The translations under genes were made by a program, and so were the position numbers. This document shows positions 10,025 through 19,904 of a DNA stretch of 64,000 bases, piece after piece (position 1 is the stretch's first letter; the number at the start of each line of letters is the position of its first letter). The notes under the pieces were generated by a model, which searched no databases, was not told where the DNA came from, and saw nothing but the letters and a program-made list of their open reading frames with translations. Source of the stretch: Paenibacillus piri (lineage in GTDB: Bacteria > Bacillota > Bacilli > Paenibacillales > NBRC-103111); contig NZ_SMRT01000006.1 of NCBI RefSeq assembly GCF_004354045.1, forward strand, positions 1 through 64,000, written 5' to 3'.

Positions 10025-11314
10025 ATGAGAATGATGCCGGCCAGCGAATTTTCACTTCAGCGGCAGGTGGAGTACGGCTCTGAGGAGCAGAACCGGAGCG
10101 TGAAGAGCATTATCGAGAGCGTGCGCCTTGAGGGCGACGCCGCGCTCCGGCGCTTCGCTCAGCAGTTCGACGGCGTCGCCGTCGGCGAACTGCGCGTGAG
10201 TGAAGCCGAGATCGAGGCCGCCTACGCGCAGGTGGACGAGAGCTTCCTCGCCGCCATCCGCGGGGCTGCGGCGAATATTCGGCGCTTCCACGAGAAGCAG
10301 AAGCGCACGTCATGGATGGATCTGCAGCCTGACGGCAGCATCCTGGGTCAAGTGATGCGGCCGCTCAAGCGGGTCGGCCTGTACGTTCCGGGCGGGAAGG
10401 CGGCGTATCCGTCGTCCGTCCTGATGAATGCCATTCCGGCACAGGTCGCCGGCGTGCCGGAGATTGTAATGGTCACGCCGCCGGCGACGGCCGGGGTCGA
10501 AGGCATCGACCCGCATATCCTTGTGGCGGCTGCGGAAGCAGGCGTTCGCGAAATATACCGTGTCGGCGGCGCGCAGGCGGTAGCTGCGCTTGCCTACGGC
10601 ACGGAGTCGATCCCTGCGGCGGATAAGATCGTAGGGCCGGGCAACATCTATGTCGCCCTGGCCAAGCGCTACGTGTTCGGCGTCGTGGACATCGACAGCA
10701 TCGCCGGCCCGAGCGAAATTGTCGTGCTCGCCGACGATACGGCCGATGCCGCCTATGTGGCGGCCGACCTGCTGTCGCAGGCCGAGCATGACGAGATGGC
10801 GTCGGCGATTCTCGTCACGCCGTCGCAACAACTGGCGCAGGCGGTGGCGGCCGAGGTCGCCCGCCAGCTGGAATCGCTGCCGAAGCGGGACATCGCGGCG
10901 CAGTCGATCCGCGACAACGGCGCGATTCTGACGGTCGCGAGCCTCGAGGAGGGCGTGCGCGTCGTCAACCAGCTCGCGCCCGAACATCTCGAGATTCTCG
11001 TCGCGGACCCGTTCCAATATTTGAGCGCCATCGAGAACGCAGGCGCGATCTTCCTCGGGCCCTACAGCTCCGAGCCGGTAGGCGATTATTTCGCCGGCCC
11101 GAACCATGTGCTGCCGACGAACGGCACGGCGCGGTTCTCCTCGCCACTGAACGTGGATCATTTTATGAAAAAATCGAGCGTCATTTACTACAGCAAGGAA
11201 GCGCTGCTGCAAAACGGGGAGCAAATCATCGCTTTGGCGCAGCATGAAGGATTGGAAGCACACGCGAGAGCGATTCAAATACGATTGCAGAAAGAAGGGA
11301 ATGCCCGTGGCTGA
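10025..11314 (+). CDS. hisD: Histidinol dehydrogenase
   Basis: 429-aa zinc- and NAD-dependent enzyme for the last two oxidations to histidine. Family signatures are clear: [71 protein letters not shown] (catalytic Glu/His region) and GPNHVLPT near the end. A ~210-bp spacer separates it from hisG, with no gene seen in it. ATG follows GGGGGG at 7 bases. The coding sequence is richer in GC than its neighbours. Confidence 0.95.
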   Translation: MRMMPASEFSLQRQVEYGSEEQNRSVKSIIESVRLEGDAALRRFAQQFDGVAVGELRVSEAEIEAAYAQVDESFLAAIRGAAANIRRFHEKQKRTSWMDLQPDGSILGQVMRPLKRVGLYVPGGKAAYPSSVLMNAIPAQVAGVPEIVMVTPPATAGVEGIDPHILVAAAEAGVREIYRVGGAQAVAALAYGTESIPAADKIVGPGNIYVALAKRYVFGVVDIDSIAGPSEIVVLADDTADAAYVAADLLSQAEHDEMASAILVTPSQQLAQAVAAEVARQLESLPKRDIAAQSIRDNGAILTVASLEEGVRVVNQLAPEHLEILVADPFQYLSAIENAGAIFLGPYSSEPVGDYFAGPNHVLPTNGTARFSSPLNVDHFMKKSSVIYYSKEALLQNGEQIIALAQHEGLEAHARAIQIRLQKEGNARG

Positions 11315-11912
11315 CCAGCAGCAGGCCGCACGCTCGGCACAAATTGCGCGCAAGACGAATGAAACCGATATTCAGCTCGCTTTTAACGTAGACGGAACCG
11401 GTATATCGGAGTTCGAAACGGATGTGCCATTTTTAAATCATATGCTAGACCTGTTTACGAAGCACGGCCATTTTGATTTGCAGGTAAAGGCCAATGGCGA
11501 CATCGATATCGACGACCACCACACGGTCGAGGATATCGGCATCTGCCTCGGACAGACGCTGCGCGAAGCGCTTGGCGACAAGAAAGGCATCAAGCGCTAT
11601 GCGAACGTGTTCATCCCGATGGACGAAGCGCTGGCGCAAGTCGTCATCGACGTCAGCAACCGGCCGCATTTTGAATACCGGGCTCAGTATCCGTCCGCGC
11701 AGGTTGGCAGCTTTTCGACCGAGATGGTGCATGAATTTCTTTGGAAGTTCGCTTTGGAGGCGCGGATTACGCTGCATGTCATCGTTCACTACGGGCAAAA
11801 CACGCATCATATGATCGAAGCCGTGTTCAAGGCGCTTGGACGCGCCGTTGACGAAGCGACGAGCATCGACCCGCGCGTGAAAGGCGTGCCGTCGACGAAG
11901 GGAGTGCTGTAG
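11307..11912 (+). CDS. hisB: Imidazoleglycerol-phosphate dehydratase
   Basis: 201 aa, manganese enzyme removing water from imidazoleglycerol phosphate. Duplicated metal-binding motifs are visible: [17 protein letters not shown] with [15 protein letters not shown], and later [16 protein letters not shown] with [16 protein letters not shown]. Monofunctional form, without the phosphatase domain seen in enterobacteria. GTG 11307 is placed well behind GAAGGGA and overlaps hisD by 8 bases; the alternative ATG at 11301 is too close to that site. Confidence 0.94.
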   Translation: MADQQQAARSAQIARKTNETDIQLAFNVDGTGISEFETDVPFLNHMLDLFTKHGHFDLQVKANGDIDIDDHHTVEDIGICLGQTLREALGDKKGIKRYANVFIPMDEALAQVVIDVSNRPHFEYRAQYPSAQVGSFSTEMVHEFLWKFALEARITLHVIVHYGQNTHHMIEAVFKALGRAVDEATSIDPRVKGVPSTKGVL

Positions 11913-11913
11913 C

Positions 11914-12558
11914 ATGATCGCCATCATCGACTATGGCATGGGCAATCTGCACAGCGTCAGCAAGGCGGTGGAGCGGCTCGGCTATGAAGCGGTCGTCACG
12001 TCGGACGAGCGCAAGATTATGGCTGCGGGAGGCGCGATTTTGCCGGGCGTCGGCGCCTTCGGCGACGCGATGGAGCAGCTGCGCGCCTCGGGTCTGGACG
12101 GGACGGTCGCGCGCTATGCGCAAACCGGCAAGCCGCTGCTCGGCATCTGCCTCGGGATGCAGCTGTTGTTCACGCGCAGCGAGGAGCACGGCACCCACGA
12201 AGGGTTGAATTTGCTGCCGGGCGACGTCGTGCGCTTTCAAGGCAGCTACAAGGTGCCGCATATGGGCTGGAACCGGCTGGAATATAGACAGCAAAGCCCG
12301 CTGTTCGCCGGCATCGAGGAAGGGCATGTGTACTTCGTGCACTCGTATCACGCACGGCCGGAGCAGCCATCCGACCTGCTGGCCGTAACGGATTATTACC
12401 AGCAGGTAACGGCGATTGTCGGACGCGGCAACGTGTACGGCATGCAGTTCCATCCCGAGAAAAGCGGCAGTACCGGAATGCGGCTGCTTGGCAACTTTCT
12501 GGCCTTGTGCACAAGGGATCGCGCAGGCGATCATCCGGCTGCAGGGGCCAAGGCGTGA
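11914..12558 (+). CDS. hisH: Imidazole glycerol phosphate synthase, glutaminase subunit
   Basis: 214-aa class I glutamine amidotransferase that feeds ammonia to HisF. The nucleophile Cys79 is in LLGICLGMQLLF, and the His/Glu of the triad in GMQFHPEKSG. The N-terminus IAIIDYGMGNLHSVSKA is the HisH hallmark. Starts one base after hisB, so translation is probably coupled. The gene normally expected next, hisA, is absent; a 660-bp repeat-containing stretch follows before hisF. Confidence 0.94.
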   Translation: MIAIIDYGMGNLHSVSKAVERLGYEAVVTSDERKIMAAGGAILPGVGAFGDAMEQLRASGLDGTVARYAQTGKPLLGICLGMQLLFTRSEEHGTHEGLNLLPGDVVRFQGSYKVPHMGWNRLEYRQQSPLFAGIEEGHVYFVHSYHARPEQPSDLLAVTDYYQQVTAIVGRGNVYGMQFHPEKSGSTGMRLLGNFLALCTRDRAGDHPAAGAKA

Positions 12559-12630
12559 AGTTCGGCAGTCGGTGAATAGGGAAAAAGGCGTGGAACATTA
12601 CGTCACTATTGTGAAAGCGAGCCGCTTGCG

Positions 12631-12780
12631 GCAGTTGCAGGGGCAAATGCTCATCATTTGACGGTACTGTGATGCGGGTTAAGGGTCTATCCTGGCAACA
12701 GCCCTCTAGCGGGCAGCTGCAGGGGCATGTGCTCATTAAATCAGCGATGCCGCCTTTACGGCATGAGGGTCTGCCCTGAG
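12631..12780 (+). repeat. Degenerate tandem repeat, two ~75-80-bp units
   Basis: GCAGTTGCAGGGGCAAATGC at 12631 recurs as GCAGCTGCAGGGGCATGTGC at 12713, both continuing TCAT(C/T)A. Each is followed by a GGGTCT(A/G)(T/C)CCTG block (12683 and 12768). Coding potential is not evident. Confidence 0.6.
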
Positions 12781-12974
12781 CTGGGTAACAACGTTGCATT
12801 GCGGTGGTAGCTATCGGACCCCGGAGCCGTTATTTATGCCCAAACGCGTCATTTTTCAAACGAACCGAGGAGCCATTATTTCGCTTGAAATGGCGCTGTT
12901 TGGCGGTTGGCGTACCAAATAACGGCGTTCCGGTCCGTTACAATTCTGAAGTAGCGAAATCGGGGCAAATAACG

Positions 12975-13147
12975 TCCTCTCGGAGACTGTCGATTAATAG
13001 GGATAAGGGCTTGGAGAATGGCTTCAGGGCGAGTTTTTTATTGCATTGTTACCGAAAAGTATAATGAAATCAATGCAATAAAACGTGTTTGAGCTTCGAA
13101 GTCGTACCCATTGCCCGTTCCCGTCCTTTAATCGACAGTCTCTCTCG
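12975..13147 (+). repeat. Nested imperfect inverted repeat, MITE-like
   Basis: Outer arms CGGAGACTGTCGATTAA (about 12980-12996) and TTAATCGACAGTCTCTC (13129-13145); inner arms TTTTATTGCATTG (13036-13048) and CAATGCAATAAAA (13071-13083). The segments between are partly complementary too, so the whole ~170 bp could fold as one long interrupted hairpin. No ORF. The form suggests a small non-autonomous element or a structured RNA. Confidence 0.55.
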
Positions 13148-13219
13148 GTCCGTTAGCGATGATGATGGTGATGATAACAGGCCGTGACAGGGCCGTTTAT
13201 CCTTGAGGAGGGGAACAAC

Positions 13220-13978
13220 ATGCTGGCAAAACGGATCATTCCGTGTTTGGATGTGAAAGACGGCCGCGTCGTGAAAGGCGTCAATTTCGTCAATTTGCGC
13301 GATGCCGGAGACCCGGTGGAATTGGCCGCGATCTATGACCGTGAGGGTGCGGACGAACTTGTTTTTCTCGATATTTCCGCTTCGGTGGAAGGCCGGGCGA
13401 CGATGGTCGAGGTCGTCAAAAAAACCGCCGGCGAAATCACGATTCCGTTCACCGTCGGTGGCGGCATTTCGAGCGTGGACGACATGAAGCGGCTGCTTCG
13501 AGCCGGCGCGGATAAAATCGGAATCAATACGGCTGCAGTCAAAAACCCGCAGCTCATTTCCGACGGCGCGCGGCGCTTCGGCTCGCAATGCATCGTCGTC
13601 GCGATCGACGCCCGTTATAACGAGGCGTGGGGCGAATGGGAAGTATTCACCCACGGCGGACGCAATGAAACCGGCGTTAAGGCGCTGGAATGGGCAAAGC
13701 GGGCGGAGGAGCTCGGAGCGGGCGAAATTTTGCTGACGAGCATGGATGCGGACGGCACGAAGGACGGCTTCGATCTTGCTTTGACGAAGGCCGTTTCCGA
13801 AAGTGTTGGCATCCCGGTCATTGCCTCCGGCGGAGCGGGACTGAAGGAGCATTTTTACGACGTGTTTGAAGAAGGCAAAGCGGATGCGGGACTGGCCGCG
13901 ACGATATTTCATTATAAAGAGCTGACGATCGAAGAGGTTAAAGGCGATCTCAGACAAAAGGGAGTGGAGATTCGATGA
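13220..13978 (+). CDS. hisF: Imidazole glycerol phosphate synthase, cyclase subunit
   Basis: 252-aa TIM barrel that, with HisH, makes imidazoleglycerol phosphate and AICAR. Starts [19 protein letters not shown] with catalytic Asp11; the second catalytic Asp is in VVAIDARYN. Phosphate loops TVGGGIS and IASGGAG are intact. ATG 13220 follows TTGAGGAGGGG. It is HisF, not HisA, judging by the CLDV start and the WEVFTHGGR segment. It overlaps hisIE by four bases. Confidence 0.95.
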   Translation: MLAKRIIPCLDVKDGRVVKGVNFVNLRDAGDPVELAAIYDREGADELVFLDISASVEGRATMVEVVKKTAGEITIPFTVGGGISSVDDMKRLLRAGADKIGINTAAVKNPQLISDGARRFGSQCIVVAIDARYNEAWGEWEVFTHGGRNETGVKALEWAKRAEELGAGEILLTSMDADGTKDGFDLALTKAVSESVGIPVIASGGAGLKEHFYDVFEEGKADAGLAATIFHYKELTIEEVKGDLRQKGVEIR

Positions 13979-14682
13979 GCAACGAGCAGAACGAACAGGC
14001 CGGCGCAGCAAAGACGCCGCTGACGTTGGAACAGCTGAATGCAGCGATTCAATGGGATGCGGGCGGACTCGTACCGGCAATCGTGCAGGATGCGGCAAGC
14101 AAAGACGTGCTGATGATGGCTTATATGAACCGGGATTCGTTGAGGTTGACGCTCGAGTCGGGTGAGACCTGGTTCTGGAGCCGTTCGCGCCAGGAGCTGT
14201 GGCATAAAGGCGCAACCTCCGGCCATATTCAAAAGGTGAAGTCGCTAAAGTACGATTGCGACGGCGATACCCTGCTCGTGATGGTCGATCAAACGGGACC
14301 TGCCTGTCATACCGGCCAATACAGCTGTTTCTTTAACGAGGTGCCGGTGCAAGGCGGTCAAGCTGCGGAAGTCGCGGCGGCGGGCGTAGACCGTTTTGCG
14401 ATGCTGTCGAGACTGGAGTCGGTCATTGCTCAGCGAGACGCCGAGCGTCCGGAAGGCGCTTATACGACGTACCTGTTTGAAAAAGGGATCGATAAAATAT
14501 TGAAAAAAGTCGGCGAAGAAACTGCCGAAGTCATCATTGCGGCAAAAAATCGCGACAACGACGAGCTGCGCTACGAATCGAGCGATCTGATTTTCCATCT
14601 GATGGTGCTGCTGCGCGAAGCGAAGCTGCCGCTTGACGATGTGATGCGCGAGCTGGACCGCCGCCATAATTCCAAAAAATAA
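13975..14682 (+). CDS. hisIE: Bifunctional phosphoribosyl-AMP cyclohydrolase / phosphoribosyl-ATP pyrophosphatase
   Basis: 235-aa fusion for steps two and three of the pathway. HisI part (about 20-125): [53 protein letters not shown] with the metal-binding Cys/Asp. HisE part (about 140-230): [20 protein letters not shown] and [13 protein letters not shown]. The first ~20 residues are a polar extension. ATGA overlap with hisF implies translational coupling. Confidence 0.95.
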   Translation: MSNEQNEQAGAAKTPLTLEQLNAAIQWDAGGLVPAIVQDAASKDVLMMAYMNRDSLRLTLESGETWFWSRSRQELWHKGATSGHIQKVKSLKYDCDGDTLLVMVDQTGPACHTGQYSCFFNEVPVQGGQAAEVAAAGVDRFAMLSRLESVIAQRDAERPEGAYTTYLFEKGIDKILKKVGEETAEVIIAAKNRDNDELRYESSDLIFHLMVLLREAKLPLDDVMRELDRRHNSKK

Positions 14683-14696
14683 CAGGGGAGATTCCT

Positions 14697-15503
14697 ATGC
14701 TCATTGATTATCATACCCATCATGTCCGCTGCGGGCATGCCTCGGGAGAGCTGGAGGAATACGTGCAAAAGGGCATTGAGCTCGGGTTGACCCAATTGGG
14801 TTTGTCCGATCATATGCCCTTGCTGCATGTAGACCCGGCCGCTTATTTGCCGGGTATGGCGATGCCGATGGAGGAGCTTCCGCGCTATGTCGAGGAAGCT
14901 TTCCGGCTGCGGCAAAAGTATAAGGAACAGATCGATATCCGCGTCGGGCTGGAGGGCGACTATATCGAAGGTTGGGAGGCCGAAATCGAGCGCATCATTC
15001 AAGCTTATCCGTGGGATTATGTAATCGGCTCCGTGCATTTTTTGGGCGAATGGGATATATCCGACTTCAGGCAGCTGGACGAATGGAAAAACCGCGACGC
15101 TTACGAGGTGTACTCCCAATATTATGACGCGGTGCAAAAGGCGGCCCGAACCGGCTTCTACGACTATATCGGTCATATCGATGTGATCAAGCGGTTCGGT
15201 TTTAAGCCGGAGCGGGGTGTGGAGCATCTGGAAAACGAGGCGCTCAAGGCAGTCAAAGCGGCAGGCATGGCGATCGAGCTGAATGCATCGGGTTTGCGGA
15301 TGCCGGCTAACGAAATGTTCCCGAGCCGACGCATGCTGGAGCTTTGCCATGAGTGGGGGATTCCACTGACGATCGGGTCCGATGCCCATCAGCCGGACAG
15401 ATTGGCGCAATACCTGGATCAGGCGGCTGCGCTTTTGAAGGAAATCGGCTTTACGGAGCTGGCTACGTTCAATCAGCGGAAACGAATCATGCTTGCATTA
15501 TAG
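14697..15503 (+). CDS. hisJ: Histidinol-phosphatase, PHP family (HisJ/HisK type)
   Basis: 268-aa metal-dependent PHP phosphatase converting histidinol phosphate to histidinol. PHP motifs: DYHTHHVRCGHA at the N-terminus, LGLSDHMPLL, GLEGDYIEG, YDYIGHIDVIKRF and GSDAHQPDRLAQ. It completes the operon 14 bp after hisIE with AGGGGAG ahead of the ATG. The enzyme replaces the HisB phosphatase domain missing from the dehydratase. Confidence 0.9.
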   Translation: MLIDYHTHHVRCGHASGELEEYVQKGIELGLTQLGLSDHMPLLHVDPAAYLPGMAMPMEELPRYVEEAFRLRQKYKEQIDIRVGLEGDYIEGWEAEIERIIQAYPWDYVIGSVHFLGEWDISDFRQLDEWKNRDAYEVYSQYYDAVQKAARTGFYDYIGHIDVIKRFGFKPERGVEHLENEALKAVKAAGMAIELNASGLRMPANEMFPSRRMLELCHEWGIPLTIGSDAHQPDRLAQYLDQAAALLKEIGFTELATFNQRKRIMLAL

Positions 15504-15779
15504 CGGCTTCCGCTGTGGTTCATCCGAACTTCGCCGGAGCTGAAAAATACTGGGAAAGCGTTATTTTTTCACGGAAATGCCTTTTTCTTAATCGTTTCTT
15601 TTCATGTATAATAAACGTATGCCGCGGAGCCGTCCGAACATGGACCTTAAAGCTCTGGTTATTATAAACATGTCTTAATTGGTAGAAATACTGCATCGGA
15701 ATGCGGCTTGCCGCGTATTACATCTTACGAGGCTGCTAAATTGAGCCGTAAACGTAAACAATCCATAACGGAGGTAACC

Positions 15780-16730
15780 ATGTACAGCGACAAATTAAAA
15801 ATCTTTTCGGGATCTTCCAATCCCAGGCTTGCTGAAAGGATTTGTAAGGAATTGGGCGTCCCACTCGGCCAAATCAAGCTCTCCCGGTTTAAATGCGGAG
15901 AAATTTACTGTCTCTTCGAAGAATCCATTCGAAATTGCGATGTGTTTTTAGTGCAGACGTTCTCCCATCCGATCAATGAGAATTTTATGGAGCTTTTAGT
16001 CATGATGGATGCAGCGAAACGTGCATCGGCCAGAACGATCAACCTTGTCGTCCCTTACTATGGTTATTCCCGCCAGGAGCGTAAAGCGGCGCCGCGTGAG
16101 CCGATTACCGCGAAATTGGTTGCCGACCTGTTGAATACGGCCGGAGCCGACCGCGTCATTACGATTGATTTGCACGCGCCGGCGATACAAGGCTTCTTTA
16201 ACATTCCGGTCGATCATTTGACAGGACTCGATCTGTTGAGCAATCATATTAAAAACAAGAAGATCAAAGATCTCATCGTCGTATCTCCGGATGCGGGCGG
16301 CGTAACGAGAGCCGAAAATTTGGCCAACGTATTGGAAGCGCCTATCGCGATGATGTTTAAAAAGCGCCATGCGCATAACGAATCTGTAGTTACTCATGTC
16401 ATCGGCGATGTAGAGGGCAAGACACCCGTCATCATCGAGGATTTGATCGATACCGGCACGACGATTGTCAACGTGGTTGAGGGCCTAAAGGAACGCGGCG
16501 CCAACGACGTTTATATTTGTGCCACCCATCCCGTATTTTCCGGACCTGCTCTTCAGCGGCTGGACCACCCGAATATTAAAGAAGTCGTCATTACCGACTC
16601 GATCTCGATTCCGGATGACCATTCGACCCGCTTCACCGTACTTTCGGTAGCACCGCTTTTGTCCAATGCGATCCGGATTATTAAAGAGGGCGGCTCGATC
16701 AGTTCGTTGTTCAAATATGGCGGCGTGTAG
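15780..16730 (+). CDS. prs: Ribose-phosphate pyrophosphokinase
   Basis: 316-aa PRPP synthase. Motifs: GSSNPRLAERICKELGVPLG at the N-terminus, YYGYSRQERKAAPREPI, VITIDLHAPAIQGFF, VVSPDAGGVTRAENLA and the PRPP loop VIIEDLIDTGTTI. The ATG at 15780 is preceded by CGGAGGTAACC; the frame stays open upstream to 15708 but codes for nothing family-like. Its product is a substrate of HisG, encoded a few genes upstream. Many Bacillota have another prs beside glmU, outside this window, so this may be a second copy. A TATAAT box lies at 15607-15612. Confidence 0.93.
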   Translation: MYSDKLKIFSGSSNPRLAERICKELGVPLGQIKLSRFKCGEIYCLFEESIRNCDVFLVQTFSHPINENFMELLVMMDAAKRASARTINLVVPYYGYSRQERKAAPREPITAKLVADLLNTAGADRVITIDLHAPAIQGFFNIPVDHLTGLDLLSNHIKNKKIKDLIVVSPDAGGVTRAENLANVLEAPIAMMFKKRHAHNESVVTHVIGDVEGKTPVIIEDLIDTGTTIVNVVEGLKERGANDVYICATHPVFSGPALQRLDHPNIKEVVITDSISIPDDHSTRFTVLSVAPLLSNAIRIIKEGGSISSLFKYGGV

Positions 16731-16838
16731 GAAATTGAAACTATTTTATGTATTTCTCTAGGAATGTGCTATACTTTTCAATAAGATTAACGCTGGTTTC
16801 TTGCCAATTCCAGACGGAACCGGAGGTGCCTTATTTTA

Positions 16839-18593
16839 ATGGAGAAGAAAAAGCGTGCTAACCCAACCCAACCCGCCAAAGTGATCTCGATGAAAATGGA
16901 TGCCACGTTCTTTTTCGAACGAGCTGTCCAATCCTTGGACCGATATCATTACGATAAGGCATTAAAGTATTTTCGTCGCGCCGCCGAGTTCGAGCCTGAC
17001 AACCCGGTGAATCATTGCAATTTGGCCGGGCTTCTTTCGGAGATGGGGAATTACGAGGAATCGAATCATATCCTTCAGCAGGTGCTGGATCAGATTGATC
17101 CGACCATGACCGAATGCTATTTCTATATGGCGAACAATTTCGCGAATATGGAAAATTACGAATCGGCTGAGAAAGCGATCATTCATTACTTGGAGAATGA
17201 TCCGACCGGCCAGTTTCTCGAAGAATCCGAGGAAATGATCGAGCTGCTCAGCTATGAGCTGGACCGTCCGACTAAACTGACCTCGATTAAGAGCCGTGAA
17301 GGCATGTTCGAGCACGACCGTGCGCGGGCTATGCTGGAGGAAGGGAAATTTGCCGAAGCGGTTCGGATTTTGGAGAAAATTATAAAAAAACATCCCGACT
17401 TTATGGCGGCCCGTAATAATTTGGCGTTAGCTTATTATTATATGGGTCATTTCGACAAGTCGATCGATATGATCAAGCAGGTGCTGGAGCTCGATCACGG
17501 CAACTTGCATGCGCTGTGCAATTTGGCTATTTTTTATCAGCATTTCGGCGACAAGGAAAAGCTGGTCGAGCTAATGGACGTGCTGCGCAAAACGTATCCG
17601 TTCCATCAGGACCATGTGTTTAAATTGGCTACCACGATGGGAATATTAAGCGAGCATGAAACGGCGTACCGGTTGTTCAAGCGTTTGCTGAAAACCGGTG
17701 AAGCCGGGCTGGATCCGTGCTTGTTTCATTATACAGCCGTCGCCGCTTACAATACGAAGCGTTACGACGAAGCCGAACGCCAATGGCGTCAGGCGGAGAA
17801 GTTCGATCCCGGATCTGATATCCCGGGCTTTTACTTGAATTTGCTGCGCAAATCGCGCGACGAGCAGGTCAAGCCGCCGGTCAGCTACCATTACCATCTG
17901 CCGTTCGAGGAGCAGTTCCGCGGTCTGGAAAAATCGACGGAAGGCTTGCCCGATCATTTGCGGCGCGACCCGCTGGTTCGCTCCTCGTTCTTCTGGGCGC
18001 TGCGCCATGGGGATACCGAAACGAAGCTGCAGGTTATTCAGGCGTTCGGTCTGATCGCCGACAACGAAGTGAGGGAAGCGCTGCTTGAATTCATTCAGGA
18101 GCCGGGCGAGGACGATTATTTGAAAAAGGTAGCGATCTTCGTGCTCCGCAGTATCGGCCTGCACGATCCGGTTACCGCTGTTCTCGACGGGCGCAAATTA
18201 ACCGTACCGGCGTCTCCGTTTTCGCCGAATTTACCGGTTTGGGAACCGAAGTGGCAGCAAATAATGGATTTGGCGATTCAAGAAATGGACCGCCGCTATG
18301 ATATGGTGCAGCAGTATGATCTGCAGACGTTGTGGGTCGAATATTTATCGCGGGTTTATCCGACGCATACGCCCAAAATAGCCAAGGTAGAGGGCTGGGC
18401 GGCTGCGCTTGAATACTTGACGGCGAAAATGCACCGACGTGCCATTTCGTATCACGAACTGGCGCACCGGTATAACGTATCCGTCGCAACGATCAGTAAA
18501 AACGTGAAAATCATTGATGAAGCGTGCGGACTTAGAGAAAAGATGGAAGCCATCTTTCCCAAGTTTACAAGCTTCGATCATAAGATAAAATAA
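16839..18593 (+). CDS. TPR-repeat protein, YvcD-like
   Basis: 584-aa soluble protein with tetratricopeptide repeats in the N-terminal half (for example RYHYDKALKYFRRAAEFEPD, FMAARNNLALAYYYMGHFDK, RYDEAERQWRQAEKFDPG), then a helical C-terminal part with a helix-turn-helix-like segment (HELAHRYNVSVATISKNVK, near 550). No transmembrane segment. In Bacillus a TPR gene, yvcD, also precedes trxB. A scaffold or regulatory role is plausible, but no function can be assigned. Confidence 0.8.
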   Translation: MEKKKRANPTQPAKVISMKMDATFFFERAVQSLDRYHYDKALKYFRRAAEFEPDNPVNHCNLAGLLSEMGNYEESNHILQQVLDQIDPTMTECYFYMANNFANMENYESAEKAIIHYLENDPTGQFLEESEEMIELLSYELDRPTKLTSIKSREGMFEHDRARAMLEEGKFAEAVRILEKIIKKHPDFMAARNNLALAYYYMGHFDKSIDMIKQVLELDHGNLHALCNLAIFYQHFGDKEKLVELMDVLRKTYPFHQDHVFKLATTMGILSEHETAYRLFKRLLKTGEAGLDPCLFHYTAVAAYNTKRYDEAERQWRQAEKFDPGSDIPGFYLNLLRKSRDEQVKPPVSYHYHLPFEEQFRGLEKSTEGLPDHLRRDPLVRSSFFWALRHGDTETKLQVIQAFGLIADNEVREALLEFIQEPGEDDYLKKVAIFVLRSIGLHDPVTAVLDGRKLTVPASPFSPNLPVWEPKWQQIMDLAIQEMDRRYDMVQQYDLQTLWVEYLSRVYPTHTPKIAKVEGWAAALEYLTAKMHRRAISYHELAHRYNVSVATISKNVKIIDEACGLREKMEAIFPKFTSFDHKIK

Positions 18594-18605
18594 GGGCATA
18601 TCTAG

Positions 18606-18730
18606 CTTATGCTTGCGATGCAGTTTTGCTCCCAGCAAAACTCAGCTTATGCTTACGATGTCAGTTTTGCTTCTCAGCAAATCTCAGGCTTATGCTTACG
18701 ATGTCAGTTTTGCTTCTCAGCAAAACTCTT
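18606..18730 (+). repeat. Three tandem ~43-bp repeats with internal hairpins upstream of trxB
   Basis: Unit GCTTATGCTTACGATGTCAG followed by TTTTGCTTCTCAGCAAAACTC occurs three times, starting at about 18608, 18652 and 18690. The first copy is diverged (GCGATGCAG). Each unit has AGTTTTGCT facing AGCAAAACT, so each could form a small hairpin. The last unit abuts the trxB ribosome binding site. Confidence 0.75.
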
Positions 18731-18743
18731 AGGAGGAATCACA

Positions 18744-19691
18744 TTGTACAAAACAATCGTTATCGGTACAGGTCCTGCAGGGCTTACCGCTGCTATTTAT
18801 TTGGCTCGCGCCAACCTTAACCCTTTGGTGATCGAAGGGCCGGAGCCGGGCGGCCAGCTTACGACTACGACGGAAGTCGAGAACTTCCCCGGTTTCCCGG
18901 AAGGCATCATGGGACCGGAGCTGATGACGAACATGCGCCAGCAGGCGGAACGGTTCGGCGCAGAGTTCAAAACCGGCTGGGTCAACTCAGTCGATATGTC
19001 CAAGCGTCCGTTCAAGCTTTCCGTGGAAGGCATGGGCGAAATCGAAGCCGAGAGCCTGATTATTTCAACGGGCGCAACGGCCAAGCTGCTGGGCATAGAC
19101 AATGAGAAGGAAAGCATCGGCCGCGGTGTCAGCACCTGTGCGACCTGCGACGGATTTTTTTTCCGCGGCAAAAAGATAATCGTAGTCGGCGGCGGAGATT
19201 CCGCCATGGAAGAGGCGAACTTTCTGACGCGGTTCGCAACGGAAGTGAAGCTGGTTCACCGCCGCAGCGAGCTGCGCGCTTCCAAAATCATGCAGGATCG
19301 CGCCCGCGGCAATGAGAAAATCAAATGGGAACTGAATAAGACGCCTCTGGCGGTTATTTCCGGAGATAAAGGGGTAACCGGCTTGAAGGTTAAAAACAAC
19401 GAATCCGGCGAGGAAGAAGTTATTGAGACGGACGGTGTTTTCGTTGCGATCGGCCACAGGCCGAATACGGATTTTCTGGCCGGACAAATCAAGACGGACG
19501 AAACCGGTTATATATTGGTTCAGCCGGGCACGTCCCATACGAATATCGAAGGCGTATTCGCCTGCGGCGACGTGCAGGACAGCAAATACCGCCAAGCCAT
19601 TACGGCGGCAGGCAGCGGTTGTATGGCCGCGTTGGATTGCGAAAAGTTTTTGGAAGGCCATGCCGTTCATGAATGGAGCCAATCGTTGTAA
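18744..19691 (+). CDS. trxB: Thioredoxin reductase
   Basis: 315-aa NADPH:FAD disulfide reductase. FAD-binding VIGTGPAGLTAAIYLARAN at the N-terminus, redox cysteines C132 and C135 in STCATCDGFFF, NADPH site VVGGGDSAMEEANFL and the C-terminal FACGDVQDSKYRQAITAAGSG. The TTG at 18744 is 6 bases after AGGAGGA and gives the family length; the open frame upstream is made by the tandem repeats. A strong terminator follows. Confidence 0.95.
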   Translation: MYKTIVIGTGPAGLTAAIYLARANLNPLVIEGPEPGGQLTTTTEVENFPGFPEGIMGPELMTNMRQQAERFGAEFKTGWVNSVDMSKRPFKLSVEGMGEIEAESLIISTGATAKLLGIDNEKESIGRGVSTCATCDGFFFRGKKIIVVGGGDSAMEEANFLTRFATEVKLVHRRSELRASKIMQDRARGNEKIKWELNKTPLAVISGDKGVTGLKVKNNESGEEEVIETDGVFVAIGHRPNTDFLAGQIKTDETGYILVQPGTSHTNIEGVFACGDVQDSKYRQAITAAGSGCMAALDCEKFLEGHAVHEWSQSL

Positions 19692-19702
19692 AATTATGGG
19701 AA

Positions 19703-19730
19703 ACGTGGAGCTTGAAGCTCCACGTTTTTT
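19703..19730 (+). terminator. Terminator after trxB
   Basis: ACGTGGAGCTT pairs with AAGCTCCACGT, followed by TTTTTT. Confidence 0.85.
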
Positions 19731-19904
19731 CGCATCGGAGAAGGACATGCATACCCTGTGTACGGATCGCTTGTCCGAACGGTTCCGACTCATTGGTTGT
19801 AGATGAATGATTTGTCATGAGCCTTGTCTTGACCTGCAAGTAGGAGTGGCTTATAGTTGAGGTTGGAGCATTATGTTGATTATAGTTTATGAGGTGACCA
19901 AAGC

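Larger units (their letters stand above)
12559..13219 (+). other. Gene-free gap in the his operon where hisA is expected
   Basis: No reading frame here resembles the HisA barrel (no CLDV-like start, no GGGIR or GTAA phosphate loops). It contains a degenerate tandem repeat (12631-12780), a block with GGAGCC(G/A)TTATTT motifs at 12823-12880 that resembles dispersed intergenic repeats, and a nested inverted repeat (12975-13147). Confidence 0.7.

Noticed and set aside
13070..14215. 381-codon minus-strand ORF opposite hisF
   Set aside because: Antisense to hisF and the hisIE start, no ribosome binding site, unlike any protein; produced by codon bias of the real genes.
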